Part shown: positions 25,994-40,169 of the stretch, piece after piece | Position numbering within the stretch: the first letter of the stretch is position 1 | How the letters are laid out: each line of letters opens with the position of its first letter | NCBI RefSeq assembly: GCF_002897375.1 | Contig: NZ_BFAG01000001.1 | Span: 248,001-312,000, forward strand | Direction of reading: 5' to 3' | Source of the DNA: Deinococcus aerius | GTDB taxonomy: Bacteria; Deinococcota; Deinococci; Deinococcales; Deinococcaceae | Length of the DNA: 64,000 nt | The notes under the pieces: model-generated | Seen by the model: only the letters and a program-made list of their open reading frames with translations | The model's database searches: none | What the model was told of the DNA's origin: nothing | Program-made: the position numbers and the translations under genes

Positions 25994-28221
25994 TGGTCGG
26001 GCGGCACGCCGTTGCCCCCCGCCCCGCCGCCCTCGGTCCCACCCGCGCCACCTCCGGCCGTCTCGCCTGGCCCGTGCCGCTCGCCCTCGGCGTGATGGGC
26101 GGCATCCTGCTCGGGCTGGGGGTGTGGTGGGGGGGTCTGGTGGTGCTGGCCGGGGCGCTCCTCGCGGTGTTGGACCGTCGCCCGGCCCTGGCCCTGCTGG
26201 CGCTCCTCGGGACGGGCCTGGGGTTGGGCGCCCAGCATCTGAATGCGGCGCAGCCCGACCGTATGGCCCCCTGGGTCGGCGCGCAGGTCACGCTGACGGG
26301 GGAGTGGGACGGGCAGTTCCTGCGGCTCTCGGACCCGCCCGCCCGGGTAGCGGTGTCCCCGAAGCCGCGCGTTCCGCCCGGTCAGGTGCGGCTGAGTGGC
26401 CGCCTGGTACGCCCGCAGGAGCGGCGCGTGCCCGGCGGATTCGATCAGGCGGCGTGGCTCCGCGGCCAGGGTGGCCTCTTCGTGCCGACGCCGACGACCG
26501 TGCTTGTCGCGGCGCAGGTTCGCGGGAGTACACCTCAGGGTGGTGTTCGCGGCTGGTTCCGCCGTGGGCTCACCGTGGGGCTGGGCCAGCGTCAGGCCGC
26601 CCTGATGCAGGCCATCGAACTCGGGGACCGGGGCGACATCGGCCAGGAGGACTTCGGGGAGGGGTACTCGGTCCGCGACGCCTTCGCCCGCTCGGGGCTC
26701 TCTCACCTCATGGCTCTGAGTGGGCAGAACGTGGCGCTGCTGACGGGCGCCGTGCTGTGGCTGCTGGTCCGCTTCCGCGTGCCGCTGGTGTGGCGGTACG
26801 TGCTGGCGGTGGCGTTTCTGGGGCCTTACCTGCTCCTCGTGGGGCTCTCGCCCAGCATCTTCCGGGCGTGCTTGATGGGGGCGGCGGTCCTGCTGGGGTA
26901 CGCGCTGGGTCGCGGACGACCCGACCCCCTCGCCGTCATCGCCCTTGCCGCCATCCTCTGCCTGCTGCCCTTTCCGCTGTGGCTGCTCGACGTGGGCTTT
27001 CAGCTCTCGTTCCTGGCGGTGCTGGGGCTGACCCTCTCGGGACGCCTGGCACAGCGCCTGCCGGAGCGCTGGCCCATGTGGCTGCGGCTCGCGCTGGTGG
27101 CGACCGTGCTGGCGGAACTCGCCACCCTGCCCGTGATCGCCGGGACCTTCGGGCAGCTTCCGCTCGTCGGCCTGCCCGCCAACCTCCTCGCGGGGGGACT
27201 GATGGCCGCTCTCGTGCCGTTGGGCTTCCTGGCGGGGTTGCTGGGGCCGCTCGCCGTCGCCGTGAACGGGTTGACGGGCCTGCTGGCCTCCGCCCTGCTG
27301 CTCGTGGTGGAGGTGTTCGGCCACGCGCCTGTCCTGACCTGGGGCCACGTGGGACCTGCGGGCTTCGCCGCTTACGCGGTCGCCGCCCTCGCCGGGGTCC
27401 TTTGGCTGCGGGGCCGCGTGCGGGCCCCGGTTGCGCTGGGAACGCTCCTCGCCTGCGCCGTGCTGACCCTGCTGCCCGGGTTGATCCATCCTCCCCGCGA
27501 GCTGGTGTTCATCGATGTCGGTCAAGGGGATAGCACCTTGATCCGGGCGCGCGGGCTGAATGTTCTGGTGGATGGGGGAGGCTCCGTAGGTTCCGATTTC
27601 GACGTGGGTGCCCGAACAGTCGTCCCGGCCCTGCGTGCCCTGGGCGTGCGCTCGCTCAATGTAGTGGTGGCGACCCACGCGGATACCGACCACATCGAAG
27701 GGCTCTCTGCGGTGTTGCACGCCTTCCCCGTCGGGGAGTTGTGGATCGGCCAGCGCAAGACGGACGACCCCGTGCTGACGGCTGTGCTTGCCGCCGCCGA
27801 GGAGCGCCACGTCCCCGTGCGCGAGGTCCGGCGCGGTGACCGCGTCAGTGTGGACGGCGTGACCCTGACCGTCCTGTGGCCGACGGGCAAGGTCTGGTCC
27901 ACCGAGGACAACGACAACAGCGTGGCGATGACAGTGGAGTCGCGCGGCTTCCGCACCGCCCTCCTCGGCGACCTGCCCGCCCCCGCTGAGGCGTTGATCG
28001 GGGCGGGGAACCTCGACCTCCTCAAAGCGGCGCACCACGGCAGCCGCCACAGCACGGGGGAGGCGATCCTCCGCGAGAGCACGCCCCAAGACGTTCTCAT
28101 CAGTGTGGGCCGCAACACCTATGGGCATCCGCACCCGGACGTGCTGAACCGCATAGCTCAGGCCGGGGCGAAGGTCTGGCGCACCGACGAGCTGGGCACG
28201 GTGCGCTGGCCGCTGCCCTGA
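25993..28221 (+). CDS. comEC: Competence DNA channel protein ComEC/Rec2
   Basis: The 742-residue inner-membrane channel carries single-stranded DNA into the cell. It has N-terminal membrane helices, an OB-like DUF4131 region (about 90-170), and the Competence core with [15 protein letters not shown] and about ten helices (230-480). A C-terminal metallo-beta-lactamase domain (about 505-735) has [21 protein letters not shown] and AAHHGSRHS, and is proposed to degrade the second strand. The metal ligands are present, so the nuclease-like domain looks intact. It is coupled to comEA by a one-base overlap, and together they support natural transformability. Confidence 0.95.
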   Translation: MVGRHAVAPRPAALGPTRATSGRLAWPVPLALGVMGGILLGLGVWWGGLVVLAGALLAVLDRRPALALLALLGTGLGLGAQHLNAAQPDRMAPWVGAQVTLTGEWDGQFLRLSDPPARVAVSPKPRVPPGQVRLSGRLVRPQERRVPGGFDQAAWLRGQGGLFVPTPTTVLVAAQVRGSTPQGGVRGWFRRGLTVGLGQRQAALMQAIELGDRGDIGQEDFGEGYSVRDAFARSGLSHLMALSGQNVALLTGAVLWLLVRFRVPLVWRYVLAVAFLGPYLLLVGLSPSIFRACLMGAAVLLGYALGRGRPDPLAVIALAAILCLLPFPLWLLDVGFQLSFLAVLGLTLSGRLAQRLPERWPMWLRLALVATVLAELATLPVIAGTFGQLPLVGLPANLLAGGLMAALVPLGFLAGLLGPLAVAVNGLTGLLASALLLVVEVFGHAPVLTWGHVGPAGFAAYAVAALAGVLWLRGRVRAPVALGTLLACAVLTLLPGLIHPPRELVFIDVGQGDSTLIRARGLNVLVDGGGSVGSDFDVGARTVVPALRALGVRSLNVVVATHADTDHIEGLSAVLHAFPVGELWIGQRKTDDPVLTAVLAAAEERHVPVREVRRGDRVSVDGVTLTVLWPTGKVWSTEDNDNSVAMTVESRGFRTALLGDLPAPAEALIGAGNLDLLKAAHHGSRHSTGEAILRESTPQDVLISVGRNTYGHPHPDVLNRIAQAGAKVWRTDELGTVRWPLP

Positions 28222-28246
28222 GGCTCTACCTCACCCCAAAGGGACG

Positions 28247-28270
28247 GGCCCCCAGGTTTCCCCGGGGGCC
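28247..28270. terminator. Hairpin between comEC and rpsA
   Basis: GGCCCCC (28247-28253) pairs with GGGGGCC (28264-28270) between two convergent genes. TCTCCTT follows on the plus strand and CGTCCCTTTGG on the minus strand, so termination could work in both directions. Confidence 0.6.
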
Positions 28271-28288
28271 TCTCCTTACAGCAAGGGC

Positions 28289-30070
<1,782 letters not shown>

Positions 30071-30129
30071 GCACCCGCACTTCCCGCGCGGGTACCACGT
30101 AACCTGCGCGCTCGGCGCGGCAACGCCTC

Positions 30130-30158
30130 AGTGTAGCACCGCCTGATGGGGGGGGCAA
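30130..30158 (-). promoter_or_regulatory. Promoter of rpsA
   Basis: On the minus strand TTGCCC (30158-30153), 17 bases, TACACT (30135-30130). The predicted start is about 70 nt upstream of the S1 ATG. Confidence 0.7.
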
Positions 30159-30237
30159 GCACGGTTTGAACGCGGTCTATTCGCTTTTTTACGGACGGGC
30201 GGTCGGGGAAAGTGCACCGCGCCCACAAGGGCGGCAG

Positions 30238-30266
30238 TTGACGGCGCTGGGGGCGGCGGCTATACT
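30238..30266 (+). promoter_or_regulatory. Promoter of tRNA-Gln
   Basis: TTGACG (30238-30243), 17 bases, TATACT (30261-30266): a near-consensus promoter about 40 bases before the tRNA. Confidence 0.8.
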
Positions 30267-30306
30267 CCCTCACGCTCAGCTCCCCGTTGAGCGGCCAGAG
30301 TCCCGC

Positions 30307-30384
<78 letters not shown>

Positions 30385-30390
30385 GAAGGT

Positions 30391-30413
30391 CCCCGCCGCG
30401 CGCGGGGATTTTT
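30391..30413 (+). terminator. Terminator of tRNA-Gln
   Basis: CCCCGC and GCGGGG form a 6-bp stem with a five-base loop, followed by ATTTTT, eight bases after the encoded CCA. The next 210 bases up to the TTG-start gene hold no recognised feature. Confidence 0.8.
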
Positions 30414-30623
30414 CATGTGGGCGTCACGGAGCAGCGAGGAAGCGCGGGAGACCCGGCGGGAGTGCCGGGCGGTACCTCGTCGCCGCGCCCCTCTGGGAAG
30501 GTTTAAACTTCCCTCCAAAGCACCTCAAAGGAAAGGCAGGGCTTCCTCCGAACAAGCGCTCGATGCTGGCAAAGGTACACGCCGCCGGTGGTGACGAGCG
30601 GCCCTGTCCGAGGAGGTCTGCCC

Positions 30624-31118
30624 TTGAATGAACGCCCCACGCTTCGCCTGACCGTCCGCTCCGCTGCCCTGCCGGTGGTGCACGCCGAGCTTCAGGTCGT
30701 CCACGTTTCCCCGAACGGCATCGTCGACTTTCCGAACCGCAGCGAGTTCGAGATCACCCACCTCCCGGGCTCGCCCGATGTCTTTTCCGAGAAGCGGGAG
30801 TTCCGGGTAGACCTGGCCGAGTTGAGCCGCCGTCAGGGCGAGCAAGTCGGGCACCTCTACGCCGTGATGATCCACAGCCAGCCGCGCTCCCTGGACTTCC
30901 TCGACGGCATGGTGCTGGAGACTGAGGCGCCCGGCTTCGAGAGCGTCCCCATCCGCCTGAATCTCGGGGACCACGCCGCCCTGCTGGGGGTGTGGTGGCA
31001 GAACCGGGCGGGCGAGTGGGCGTTCGAGTACAGCGGGCGCATCCTCGACACCATGAACGCGACCTACCAGGCGATCTTCCTCGCCGGGCAGTACGCCGAG
31101 CGGTTCGCCGACCGCTAG
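30624..31118 (+). CDS. Conserved hypothetical protein
   Basis: A 164-residue soluble protein that I do not recognise. It is alpha/beta, with [40 protein letters not shown] near the C terminus and no signal peptide. TTG 30624 is chosen because AGGAGGT sits seven bases before it; a GTG at 30588 in the same frame has no ribosome site. It stands alone between tRNA-Gln and trxB, with an A/T-rich spacer after it. I can give no function. Confidence 0.6.
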   Translation: MNERPTLRLTVRSAALPVVHAELQVVHVSPNGIVDFPNRSEFEITHLPGSPDVFSEKREFRVDLAELSRRQGEQVGHLYAVMIHSQPRSLDFLDGMVLETEAPGFESVPIRLNLGDHAALLGVWWQNRAGEWAFEYSGRILDTMNATYQAIFLAGQYAERFADR

Positions 31119-31187
31119 CCCCTGCTTTAAAAAGTAAAGTGTGCCTGGCTGACGGTCCTGAAATGTGCATGGTGGTACGCTTTTGCC

Positions 31188-32159
31188 ATGACGAGCGCCC
31201 CCATGCAGGACTACGACGTGGTGATTATCGGTGGTGGCCCCGCCGGGCTGACCGCCGCCATCTACGCGGGCCGGGGCAGCCTCAGCACGCTGGTGCTGGA
31301 AAAGGGCCTGCCCGGCGGCCAGATCGCCCAGACTGAAGAGGTCGAGAACTACCCCGGCTTTCCCGAGCCCATCAGCGGCATGGAGCTCTCGCAGCGCATG
31401 GTGCAGCAGGCCGAGAAGTTCGGTGCCCGCATCGAGATGGACGAGGTCGAGGCCATCGAGTCCACGCCGACCAGCCACCCCTACGTGTTCACGGTGCGCG
31501 GCTACAGCGGCACCTACCGCGCGAGGAGCGTGATCCTGGCGACCGGCGCCAACCCCCGCCGCCTGAACGTGCCCGGCGAGGAGCATTTCTGGGGCAAGGG
31601 CGTGTCCACCTGCGCGACCTGTGACGGCTTCTTCTACCGCGGCAAGAAGGTCGTCGTGATCGGCGGCGGCGACGCGGCGGTGGAGGAAGGGCTCTTCCTG
31701 ACCAAGTTCGCCGAGGAGGTCACCCTGATCCACCGCCGGGACACCCTGCGCGCGAACAAGGTCGCCCAGGCGCGGGCCTTCGCCAACCCCAAGATGAAAT
31801 TCATCTGGAACACGGTGGTCGAGGAGATTCAGGGCGAGGACCACGTGACGGGCGTGCGGCTGAAGAACCTGGGGACCGGCGAGGTGACGGACATGCCCAC
31901 CGACGGGGTGTTCATCTTTATCGGGCACGTGCCGAACACCGACTTCGTGCGGGGCACCGTGCGGCTGCGCGAGGACGGCTATGTCGAGGTCACCGACGAG
32001 ATCTACACCAGCGTGCCCCTGCTCTTCGCGGCGGGCGACGTGTCGGACTACGTGTACCGCCAGCTCGCCACCAGCGTGGGGGCGGGCACCCGCGCGGCGA
32101 TGAGTGCCGAGCGCGCCCTGGCCGCGCTGGAGCTGGAAACCGAGACGGCGGCCGACTGA
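31188..32159 (+). CDS. trxB: Thioredoxin reductase
   Basis: A 323-residue flavoenzyme that passes electrons from NADPH to thioredoxin. It has FAD-binding [19 protein letters not shown] at 10-28, the redox pair CATCDGFF (Cys at about 139 and 142), the NADPH-binding [17 protein letters not shown], and the C-terminal FAD motif [21 protein letters not shown] lies six bases before ATG 31188, so it is probably leaderless. In the reductase, [10 protein letters not shown] carries the residues expected for NADPH preference. Confidence 0.95.
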   Translation: MTSAPMQDYDVVIIGGGPAGLTAAIYAGRGSLSTLVLEKGLPGGQIAQTEEVENYPGFPEPISGMELSQRMVQQAEKFGARIEMDEVEAIESTPTSHPYVFTVRGYSGTYRARSVILATGANPRRLNVPGEEHFWGKGVSTCATCDGFFYRGKKVVVIGGGDAAVEEGLFLTKFAEEVTLIHRRDTLRANKVAQARAFANPKMKFIWNTVVEEIQGEDHVTGVRLKNLGTGEVTDMPTDGVFIFIGHVPNTDFVRGTVRLREDGYVEVTDEIYTSVPLLFAAGDVSDYVYRQLATSVGAGTRAAMSAERALAALELETETAAD

Positions 32160-32220
32160 GGGGCCCGAAAAGCCTCACGGGGGGAAGGGGAGAGGGGGCC
32201 CCTTCCCTTATGCTGACGGT

Positions 32221-32733
32221 ATGCGCTCCCTGCCCCTCTCCGCCCGGGTGACCCGCAAGGTCCGCGGGTATCTGGGCAAGGTGCGGCGGCTCGCGCGCAG
32301 CCTGAGTGAACGCTACGCCCACCCCGACGACACCTGGGCCGCGGCGCAGCTCACACCCCGGGAGGCCCGCGTGTACCTGGGCATGGACGCCCGCGACCGC
32401 GAACACGCCTGCCGGGTGGCCCGCCACCTGCTGCGCGACCACCCGGGCGCGGCGCCCGAGGTGGTGGCTGCCGCGCTGCTCCACGACTGCGGCAAGAGCA
32501 TCCGCCCCTACCGGGTGGCCGAGCGCGTCCTGGTGGGCCTGGTGCCCAACCGCCTGGCCCGGCTGCTGCCGTTCGGGCCGCTGGCGGTGCGGGCCTACCA
32601 CCCGGAACTGGGCGCGGAGCTGCTGGCGCGGGCGGGCGCGCGGCCCCGGGTGGCCCGGCTGGTCGCCCGGCACCACCACGCGGTCGGGGACCCCGAGGCG
32701 GCGCTGCTCCACCACTACGACGATCTGGAATGA
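32221..32733 (+). CDS. HD-domain phosphohydrolase-like protein
   Basis: A 170-residue protein with a metal-binding HD domain: [10 protein letters not shown] (His about 61), [13 protein letters not shown] (HD pair about 86-87), and the later histidines AYHPELG and [11 protein letters not shown] proteins hydrolyse phosphoesters, often nucleotides; the substrate is unknown. TATGCT lies six bases before ATG. It follows trxB by 61 bases on the same strand but has its own leaderless promoter. Confidence 0.82.
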   Translation: MRSLPLSARVTRKVRGYLGKVRRLARSLSERYAHPDDTWAAAQLTPREARVYLGMDARDREHACRVARHLLRDHPGAAPEVVAAALLHDCGKSIRPYRVAERVLVGLVPNRLARLLPFGPLAVRAYHPELGAELLARAGARPRVARLVARHHHAVGDPEAALLHHYDDLE

Positions 32734-32774
32734 TCGGCCAGGACCACCGTAAAGTCGCCGGGTGGGCCGTACCA

Positions 32775-32817
32775 GGCTCCCCTTAAGGGGAGCTGTCAAC
32801 GAAGCTGACTGAGGGGT
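32775..32817. repeat. Dispersed intergenic repeat, copy 2
   Basis: GGCTCCCC, TTAA, GGGGAGC, then TGTCAACGAAGCTGACTGAGG (given here in parts). It matches 9627-9670 with only a few changes. The palindromic first half and fixed second half suggest a small mobile or structural intergenic element. Confidence 0.7.
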
Positions 32818-32881
32818 TGACCGCGGCAAGCTTTGCCAGCCCCCGACTTTGCGGTGGCCCTGGCGTTCAGTGGCCCCCCGC

Positions 32882-32911
32882 TTGACTTTCCCCTGCCCGC
32901 TCCCCTACAAT
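32882..32911 (+). promoter_or_regulatory. Promoter of tRNA-Glu
   Basis: TTGACT (32882-32887), 18 bases, TACAAT (32906-32911), about 45 bases before the tRNA. Confidence 0.75.
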
Positions 32912-32956
32912 CCCTCCTCGCGCCTGACACCGTCCCCGGACGGGAGCAACCCCGGA

Positions 32957-33032
<76 letters not shown>

Positions 33033-33037
33033 CCGCG

Positions 33038-33068
33038 CGCCGCCCTCCTGTCCGGGGCGGCGTTTTTT
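33038..33068 (+). terminator. Terminator of tRNA-Glu
   Basis: CGCCGCCC (33038-33045) pairs with GGGCGGCG (33055-33062), followed by six T residues. Confidence 0.9.
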
Positions 33069-33094
33069 CGTGCCCGCTCCGCTAGGCTCCCGCT

Positions 33095-33787
33095 ATGACC
33101 CTGCCCCCGGTCCTGTCCGAACTCGTCGCGTACTTCGAGCCGCTCTCGACGATTCGGCGCGACTTCCGGGGGGCGGTCACCCTACACACCCCCGGCGTGA
33201 ACGTGCTCGCCCTGAACTCGACTTTCGTGCCCGACGCCGACCTGGACCGCCTGCCGCTGGTGGCCGCCTGGCACCACGCGCAGGACATGCCCGCGGTGGT
33301 GGCTGCCACCGTGCCATTGCCCGGCGAGGAGGTCGGCGCCGTGCGGGTCGGTTCCTATCACCCGCAGCCGGACACGGGCGTGATCGTCGTCGAGCAGGTC
33401 TCGCGCCTCGCGCTGCCTGGCTGGGCCGCCGTCCTCGCCGAGGCGCACGGCACGCCGGAGTGGGCGGGAGCCCTCGCCCGGCACCTCGCGCCCCGGCTGG
33501 AGGGGGACCGGGGCGCGGCGCTGCTCACGGCCTATGCGGGGGGAGAGGCGGTCGGGGCCCTGCTGTGGCGGGCTTCACCCGACGGCGCGGGAGGGGCGCA
33601 CCTGTGGGGCACCCTCGACCCCGCCGCCGACGCGCCCCTGCTGAACGCGGCCCACACGCTCGGGAGCGGGCTGAGGGCGAGCCTGCCCGATACCAGCCCC
33701 CTGGAGGTCGCGGACGAGGTGACGGTGACCTACCGGCGGCTGGACGGACCCGGGAGACCTGGCCCGGAAACGACGGGAATTTCATAG
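33095..33787 (+). CDS. Hypothetical protein, possibly a diverged acetyltransferase-like fold
   Basis: A 230-residue soluble protein with TPGVNVLALNSTFV near the N terminus, a GAVRVGSYHPQPDTGVIVVEQVSRL strand pair in the middle, and GEAVGALLWR later. The alternation of strands and GxxVGxL-type segments is reminiscent of two half-GNAT domains, but the acetyl-CoA loop (Q/RxxGxG/A) is not visible, so this is only a guess. TAGGCT lies six bases before ATG 33095. It is followed by a secreted CAP protein 31 bases on. Confidence 0.55.
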   Translation: MTLPPVLSELVAYFEPLSTIRRDFRGAVTLHTPGVNVLALNSTFVPDADLDRLPLVAAWHHAQDMPAVVAATVPLPGEEVGAVRVGSYHPQPDTGVIVVEQVSRLALPGWAAVLAEAHGTPEWAGALARHLAPRLEGDRGAALLTAYAGGEAVGALLWRASPDGAGGAHLWGTLDPAADAPLLNAAHTLGSGLRASLPDTSPLEVADEVTVTYRRLDGPGRPGPETTGIS

Positions 33788-33818
33788 GGTCCCCGGGCCC
33801 CGTCCGCTCTACTGGGGT

Positions 33819-34358
33819 ATGCGCTCCTGCAAGCTGCTCGCCCTGGTCGGGGGTCTGCTGGCCCTGACGGCCTGCGGTTCCGCGCCCGGCTCCTCCCTGG
33901 ACCCCGGGCCGGACTCCACCCCCTCCTCACCCGGCGGCCCCTTCGCGCAGCGGGTGCTGGACCTCACCAATCAGGCCCGCGCCCAGGCCCGGTCCTGCGG
34001 AGGGACCCGGTTCGCCGCCACCACGCCCCTCACGTACAACGCGCAGTTGGAGCGGGCGGCCCAGGGCTACGCGGCGGACATGGCGGCGAAGAACTACTTC
34101 CATCACGACCACACGAGCGCGGACGGCCGCACCTTTGACCAACGCATCACGGCGGCGGGGTACACCTGGCAGACGGTCGGCGAGAATATCGCCGCCGGGC
34201 AGCCCTCGGCCGAGGAGGTCGTCGCCGGGTGGCTGGCGAGCGAGGGCCACTGCCGCAACGTCATGAACCCGAACTTCAGGGAACTGGGCGTGGGGTACGC
34301 CTACAAGGCGGGAAGCACCTACGGGCACTACTGGGTGCAGGACTTCGGGGCGCGCTGA
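33819..34358 (+). CDS. CAP/SCP-domain lipoprotein
   Basis: A 179-residue exported protein with a lipobox (LLALTAC, Cys 20) and a CAP domain from about 47. It shows VLDLTNQARAQARSCGG, LTYNAQLERAAQGYAADMAAKNYFHHDH, VGENIAAGQPSAEEVVAGWLASEGHCRNVMNPNF and YWVQDFGA. Bacterial CAP (YkwD-type) proteins have a histidine/glutamate cleft, here HDH and GEN, and unknown, possibly lipid- or wall-related, roles. It is anchored to the envelope. It converges with the toxin gene. Confidence 0.9.
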   Translation: MRSCKLLALVGGLLALTACGSAPGSSLDPGPDSTPSSPGGPFAQRVLDLTNQARAQARSCGGTRFAATTPLTYNAQLERAAQGYAADMAAKNYFHHDHTSADGRTFDQRITAAGYTWQTVGENIAAGQPSAEEVVAGWLASEGHCRNVMNPNFRELGVGYAYKAGSTYGHYWVQDFGAR

Positions 34359-34368
34359 GGGAAGAGCG

Positions 34369-34791
34369 TCAGGTGGGCGTGAGGACCCTGAGTTCGGGGA
34401 AAGAGGTCGTGTAATGGTGCGGATCCAGGGTCAGAAGTTGTGCCCCCCGCGCCGCGGCATGGGCACCGATGATGAAGTCCGCGAGGACTCGCCGGGGTCG
34501 TCCACCTCCCGAGACCCTGCGGCGGGCCGTGTAGCCCGCGAAGGCCGTTCCGGCAGAGCGCCAGACATGCTCTTCCAGAGTCCAGTCGATCCCGATGCCC
34601 GTCGTGGAGAGAAAGCGGTCAAGCAACTCGGCCGTAACGCCAGGTCCGGCGCGCAACTCCGCGTGAACCGCGCCGCAGATCAGCAGGGGGCCGTCCCGCC
34701 GCGCGGCGTTGAGGAGTCGGCGAATCTCCGCCTGTGGTGACTCTGCACGCAGCAGGGCACTGATGACGTTGGAATCGAGCGCCGTGCTCAT
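34369..34791 (-). CDS. vapC: PIN-domain toxin, VapC-like
   Basis: A 140-residue PIN ribonuclease. The acidic metal-binding residues appear in ALDSNVISALL (Asp6), GAVHAELRAGP (Glu about 45), LADFIIGAHAAARGAQLLTLDPHHY (Asp about 104 and 123). VapC toxins cut tRNA or rRNA when their antitoxin is lost. The ATG overlaps the antitoxin stop (ATGA, 34788-34791), the standard toxin-antitoxin layout with the antitoxin first. Confidence 0.9.
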   Translation of the reverse strand: MSTALDSNVISALLRAESPQAEIRRLLNAARRDGPLLICGAVHAELRAGPGVTAELLDRFLSTTGIGIDWTLEEHVWRSAGTAFAGYTARRRVSGGGRPRRVLADFIIGAHAAARGAQLLTLDPHHYTTSFPELRVLTPT

Positions 34792-35027
34792 TCATCCCCG
34801 GTTCGCAGCTCACGGATGAATTCTGCCGAGGACATTCCTTCTGGAAGAGGTTCCAGTACGCCCACCCAGGCGGCAAACGGATCATCCGGCTCCACAACGG
34901 GCGTCATGACCACCTGGCCCTGCTCGTTGGTCGTGACCTCGAACTGTGTCCCCTGCTTCAGCCGCAACCTTTTGCGAATCTCGGCGGGCAGCGTCAGTTG
35001 ACCCTTGCTGGTCAGGGTTGTCCGCAT
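34788..35027 (-). CDS. vapB: AbrB/MazE-type antitoxin, VapB-like
   Basis: A 79-residue protein with an N-terminal SpoVT-AbrB swapped-hairpin DNA-binding domain (TTLTSKGQLTLPAEIRKRLRLKQGTQFEV, shown by its key pattern SKGQ...P..IR..L...G). A C-terminal tail (FAAWVGVLEPLPEGMSSAEFIRELR) probably wraps the toxin. The upstream 10-bp palindrome flanking the -10 box at 35035-35067 is its probable operator. TAAGGAGG in one arm also serves as the ribosome binding site, so repressor binding and translation start share DNA. Confidence 0.9.
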   Translation of the reverse strand: MRTTLTSKGQLTLPAEIRKRLRLKQGTQFEVTTNEQGQVVMTPVVEPDDPFAAWVGVLEPLPEGMSSAEFIRELRTGDE

Positions 35028-35034
35028 GGAAGGG

Positions 35035-35067
35035 CCTCCTTACCCCCGATTGTAAAAGGTAAGGAGG
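35035..35067 (-). promoter_or_regulatory. Toxin-antitoxin promoter with palindromic operator
   Basis: CCTCCTTACC (35035-35044) and GGTAAGGAGG (35058-35067) are perfect 10-bp inverted arms with a 13-base spacer that contains TACAAT on the minus strand (35054-35049). The proximal arm holds the GGAGG used by vapB. Binding of VapBC here would block the -10 region. Confidence 0.8.
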
Positions 35068-35101
35068 CGTGAGAGTGAGGTTCTTGGGCAGGGATAGACG
35101 C

Positions 35102-36664
<1,563 letters not shown>

Positions 36665-36736
36665 GCGGCCCATGCTATCCAAACAACTGTTCGGACGGCC
36701 CGCGTCCCCGGTGGGGGAACACCCGGAAAAAGCTCC

Positions 36737-37225
36737 TTAGCGCGGCGGCATTCCCGCCAGCAGCGTCCGCGCCTGCTCGGCCACGTCGGCGTCGGCCAGG
36801 ATCACGTACCGCTCGGCACGCATCCCGCCGATGGAGGTAAAATCCCGCCGCCCGCCCGTCATCGCGTAGCCGACCAGGCCCCAGACCAGCCCGGTGATCG
36901 CGCCCATCACCATGCCGTAGGCGACGGCGTACAGCAGATTGCCGCCGCCCAGGCCCAGCAGCCCGAACAGCAGGCCGATGAAGAGGCCGATGAAGAGCCC
37001 CTGCCCGAAGCCCATGCTGGCGGCGCGGCCCCAGTCCAGGCGGCCCGTGACCTGCTCGATGGTCCTCAGCCCCTCCCCGACGATCGCCATCCGCTCGACC
37101 GGGAAGTGCTGGTCACTCAGGTAGTCGACGGCACGCTGCGCCTCGGGGTACGTCGCGTAGGTCGCCACATTGACGCGCGCACTCTGGTCCGGGATCAGGG
37201 CGGAGCGGGGATCAGGTTGAGTCAC
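36737..37225 (-). CDS. General stress protein with glycine-zipper membrane segment
   Basis: A 162-residue protein. The N-terminal region (VATYATYPEAQRAVDYLSDQHFPVERMAIVG) matches the YflT/17M-like general stress domain. The middle (about 83-135) is very hydrophobic and Gly-rich (FGQGLFIGLFIGLLFGLLGLGGG, in parts), likely two membrane helices. The end repeats a small fold (ERYVILADADVAEQARTLL). GTG 37225 is preceded by GGAAGG. A second, similar protein is encoded at 45583-46182. Its role is unknown. Confidence 0.75.
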   Translation of the reverse strand: MTQPDPRSALIPDQSARVNVATYATYPEAQRAVDYLSDQHFPVERMAIVGEGLRTIEQVTGRLDWGRAASMGFGQGLFIGLFIGLLFGLLGLGGGNLLYAVAYGMVMGAITGLVWGLVGYAMTGGRRDFTSIGGMRAERYVILADADVAEQARTLLAGMPPR

Positions 37226-37437
37226 GTCATCACATCCTTCCGTGTCCCAGCCTAGGCAGCCTCCCTGCCGGGCATCTGAGGATGAGGTTGAGGTTCCCTC
37301 ATACGAATTCCGGTCGAACCGTTTTTGGAACGGTTCAACCCGAGCGGAGCGAGCAGGAACAAAACGGGTGCCGGGAAAGCAGTGATCGAAGCGGTGCTTT
37401 CCCGATTCGAGAACGGATGGGACGGAAACCGTATCCC

Positions 37438-38016
37438 TCACCGGCCTGGTTCCACGACCACGCCCTCCTCACCCATGCGGACGATGTTCGCCAGGGTGAG
37501 GATGGGCACGCCCAGGTCGGCCAGCTTCGCGCGGCCCTCCTCGAAGCCCTTCTCGATCACGCAGCCCAGCCCGAGCAGCTCCGCCCCGCTCTGCCGGATG
37601 ATGGCCGTCAGGGCCCGCAGCGTGCCGCCCGAGGCCAGGAAGTCGTCAATCACGATCACGCGGTCCTGGGTGCCCAGGTACTCGCTGCTCACGAAGAGGT
37701 CCACCACCCCGCCCTTGGTGCGGCTGACCGACTGCGCGGTGTAGGCCACCTCGTGCATCGTGATCGGCTTTTTCTTGCGGGCGTACACCAGCGGCACGTT
37801 CAGCACCAGGGCGGTCGCCAGCGCGGGCGCGATGCCGCTCACCTCGATGGTGACGACCTTGTTGGGCCTCAGGGGGGCGAACCCCGCCGCGAAACGTTCC
37901 CCCATCTCCCGGGTCAGCCCGGGCAGAAGCTGATGGTTGACCAGCCCGTCCACCTTCAGGATGCCGCCGGGCAGAATGCTGCCCTGTTCCCGGATCGCCT
38001 CCACGAGCGCCTGCAT
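37438..38016 (-). CDS. xpt: Xanthine phosphoribosyltransferase
   Basis: A 192-residue salvage enzyme that converts xanthine to XMP. It has the type I PRTase fold with [19 protein letters not shown] near the N terminus, [26 protein letters not shown] and the PRPP motif [17 protein letters not shown]. The length is exactly that of Bacillus Xpt. ATG 38016 follows TACACTcgccccc and is probably leaderless. No purine riboswitch is visible upstream. It is divergent from the phosphotransferase gene (62 bases between starts). Confidence 0.93.
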   Translation of the reverse strand: MQALVEAIREQGSILPGGILKVDGLVNHQLLPGLTREMGERFAAGFAPLRPNKVVTIEVSGIAPALATALVLNVPLVYARKKKPITMHEVAYTAQSVSRTKGGVVDLFVSSEYLGTQDRVIVIDDFLASGGTLRALTAIIRQSGAELLGLGCVIEKGFEEGRAKLADLGVPILTLANIVRMGEEGVVVEPGR

Positions 38017-38078
38017 GGGGGCGAGTGTACCCGCCATCCGGCCCATGCCGGGAAGGGTGGCGCGGGGGAGACTGGGGC

Positions 38079-39002
38079 GTGTCCGACCTGCCCGACCTGA
38101 CGCCCGCCGAACTTGAGGCGCTGGCCCACAAGCATGGGCTGCGCGGCCCCCTCACCCGACTGCCGAGTACGGGCATCGTCAACCGGGCGTATGCGAACGC
38201 CGACGTGGTCCTGCGCGTCGCCGTGCCGGGCGACGAAATGGGCGTGGACGACGCCCGCACCGAGGCCGTGGCCGTCCCCGCCGTTCTCCAAGCCGGACTC
38301 CCCACCCCCGCCCTCCTCGCCTTCGACGACGACCGGGACGTGGTGGATGCCCCCGTAACGGTGTACACCCGCGTTCCGGCCCCCAACCTGCACGGGATGG
38401 GGTGGGACGTGGCCGACCCCCGTTTTGTCCGTGCCGCCCGCGAGACGGGACGTGCCCTCGCGCGGCTTCACCTCGGCGTCACGGACGTGCCCGACCCGCA
38501 CGGCTGGCTGGAAGTCTGGGACCTGCCCGACGCGCGGGAGGGGGTGGAGGCTGCCGCCAGCGCCGGGAGGGTGAACCGCATGAGCGCCGACTGGGCCATC
38601 CGCCTCCTGACCCGCACCGCCGCCCTGCCGCGGCCCCCATCACGTTTCCTCCACGGTGACGTGCAGCCGGGCAACCTGCTCGTGAACCCGGACGGCGCCC
38701 TCGCGGCCCTCATCGACTGGGGGGACGCGGGGTGGGCGGACCCGGCCTTCGACTTCCCCGCCCTGCCCCCGCAAGCTGCCGTCCACGCCCTCGCCGCCTA
38801 CCGCGAGGTCGCGCCCGAACTGCTCGGTGAGGGAGCCGAGGGCCGCATCCTGGAGGTCTACCTGAACATGGCCTTTCGGCGGTTGGGCCGTTCTCCCACC
38901 CCACGCGAATTGTGGAACGCCCGCCCGGGAAGCGTCCTCGCCCACCTGCTGCGCTTCGCGGTGGATGCCCCGCCCGAGTGGCGCGAATGGCTCCGGGGGT
39001 AA
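38079..39002 (+). CDS. Aminoglycoside phosphotransferase-fold kinase
   Basis: A 307-residue small-molecule kinase of the APH/choline kinase fold. The catalytic loop is [13 protein letters not shown] (HGDxxxxN) and the metal-binding aspartate is in [16 protein letters not shown]. The N-terminal lobe ([22 protein letters not shown]) is the nucleotide-binding sheet. Substrates in this family include aminoglycosides, homoserine, fructosamine and others; none is indicated. GTG 38079 has GGGGGAG upstream. It stands alone. Confidence 0.85.
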   Translation: MSDLPDLTPAELEALAHKHGLRGPLTRLPSTGIVNRAYANADVVLRVAVPGDEMGVDDARTEAVAVPAVLQAGLPTPALLAFDDDRDVVDAPVTVYTRVPAPNLHGMGWDVADPRFVRAARETGRALARLHLGVTDVPDPHGWLEVWDLPDAREGVEAAASAGRVNRMSADWAIRLLTRTAALPRPPSRFLHGDVQPGNLLVNPDGALAALIDWGDAGWADPAFDFPALPPQAAVHALAAYREVAPELLGEGAEGRILEVYLNMAFRRLGRSPTPRELWNARPGSVLAHLLRFAVDAPPEWREWLRG

Positions 39003-39010
39003 GTGGCAAT

Positions 39011-39033
39011 AAAAAACCCGCCCTCGCGGACGG
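39011..39033 (-). terminator. Terminator of the gene at 39122-40060
   Basis: In the minus-strand transcript CCGTCC and GGGCGG form a stem with a GCGA loop, followed by G and six T residues (plus-strand 39011-39016). It lies about 90 bases after the stop codon. Confidence 0.8.
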
Positions 39034-39121
39034 TGATGAAAGAAAGATAGCGCTGAATGCAGCGGAAGTCAACCTATGCAGCTCAATTTGCGGGAAGGTG
39101 TTCTCGTCGCTCCTTTTTCCG

Positions 39122-40060
<939 letters not shown>

Positions 40061-40169
40061 GGGGGGCATTGTAAGCGAGTTGACAAGCCCGGCGGCTCCC
40101 CGCCGCAAGGGTGAAGCGCCGTTAAGCCGGACAGAGGGCGCCGTTCCCAGCGCCATGCAACCCTGAGGC

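Noticed and set aside
25909..28134. 741-codon minus-strand frame over comEC
   Set aside because: Gln/Arg/His-rich shadow; comEC on the plus strand is complete with all motifs.
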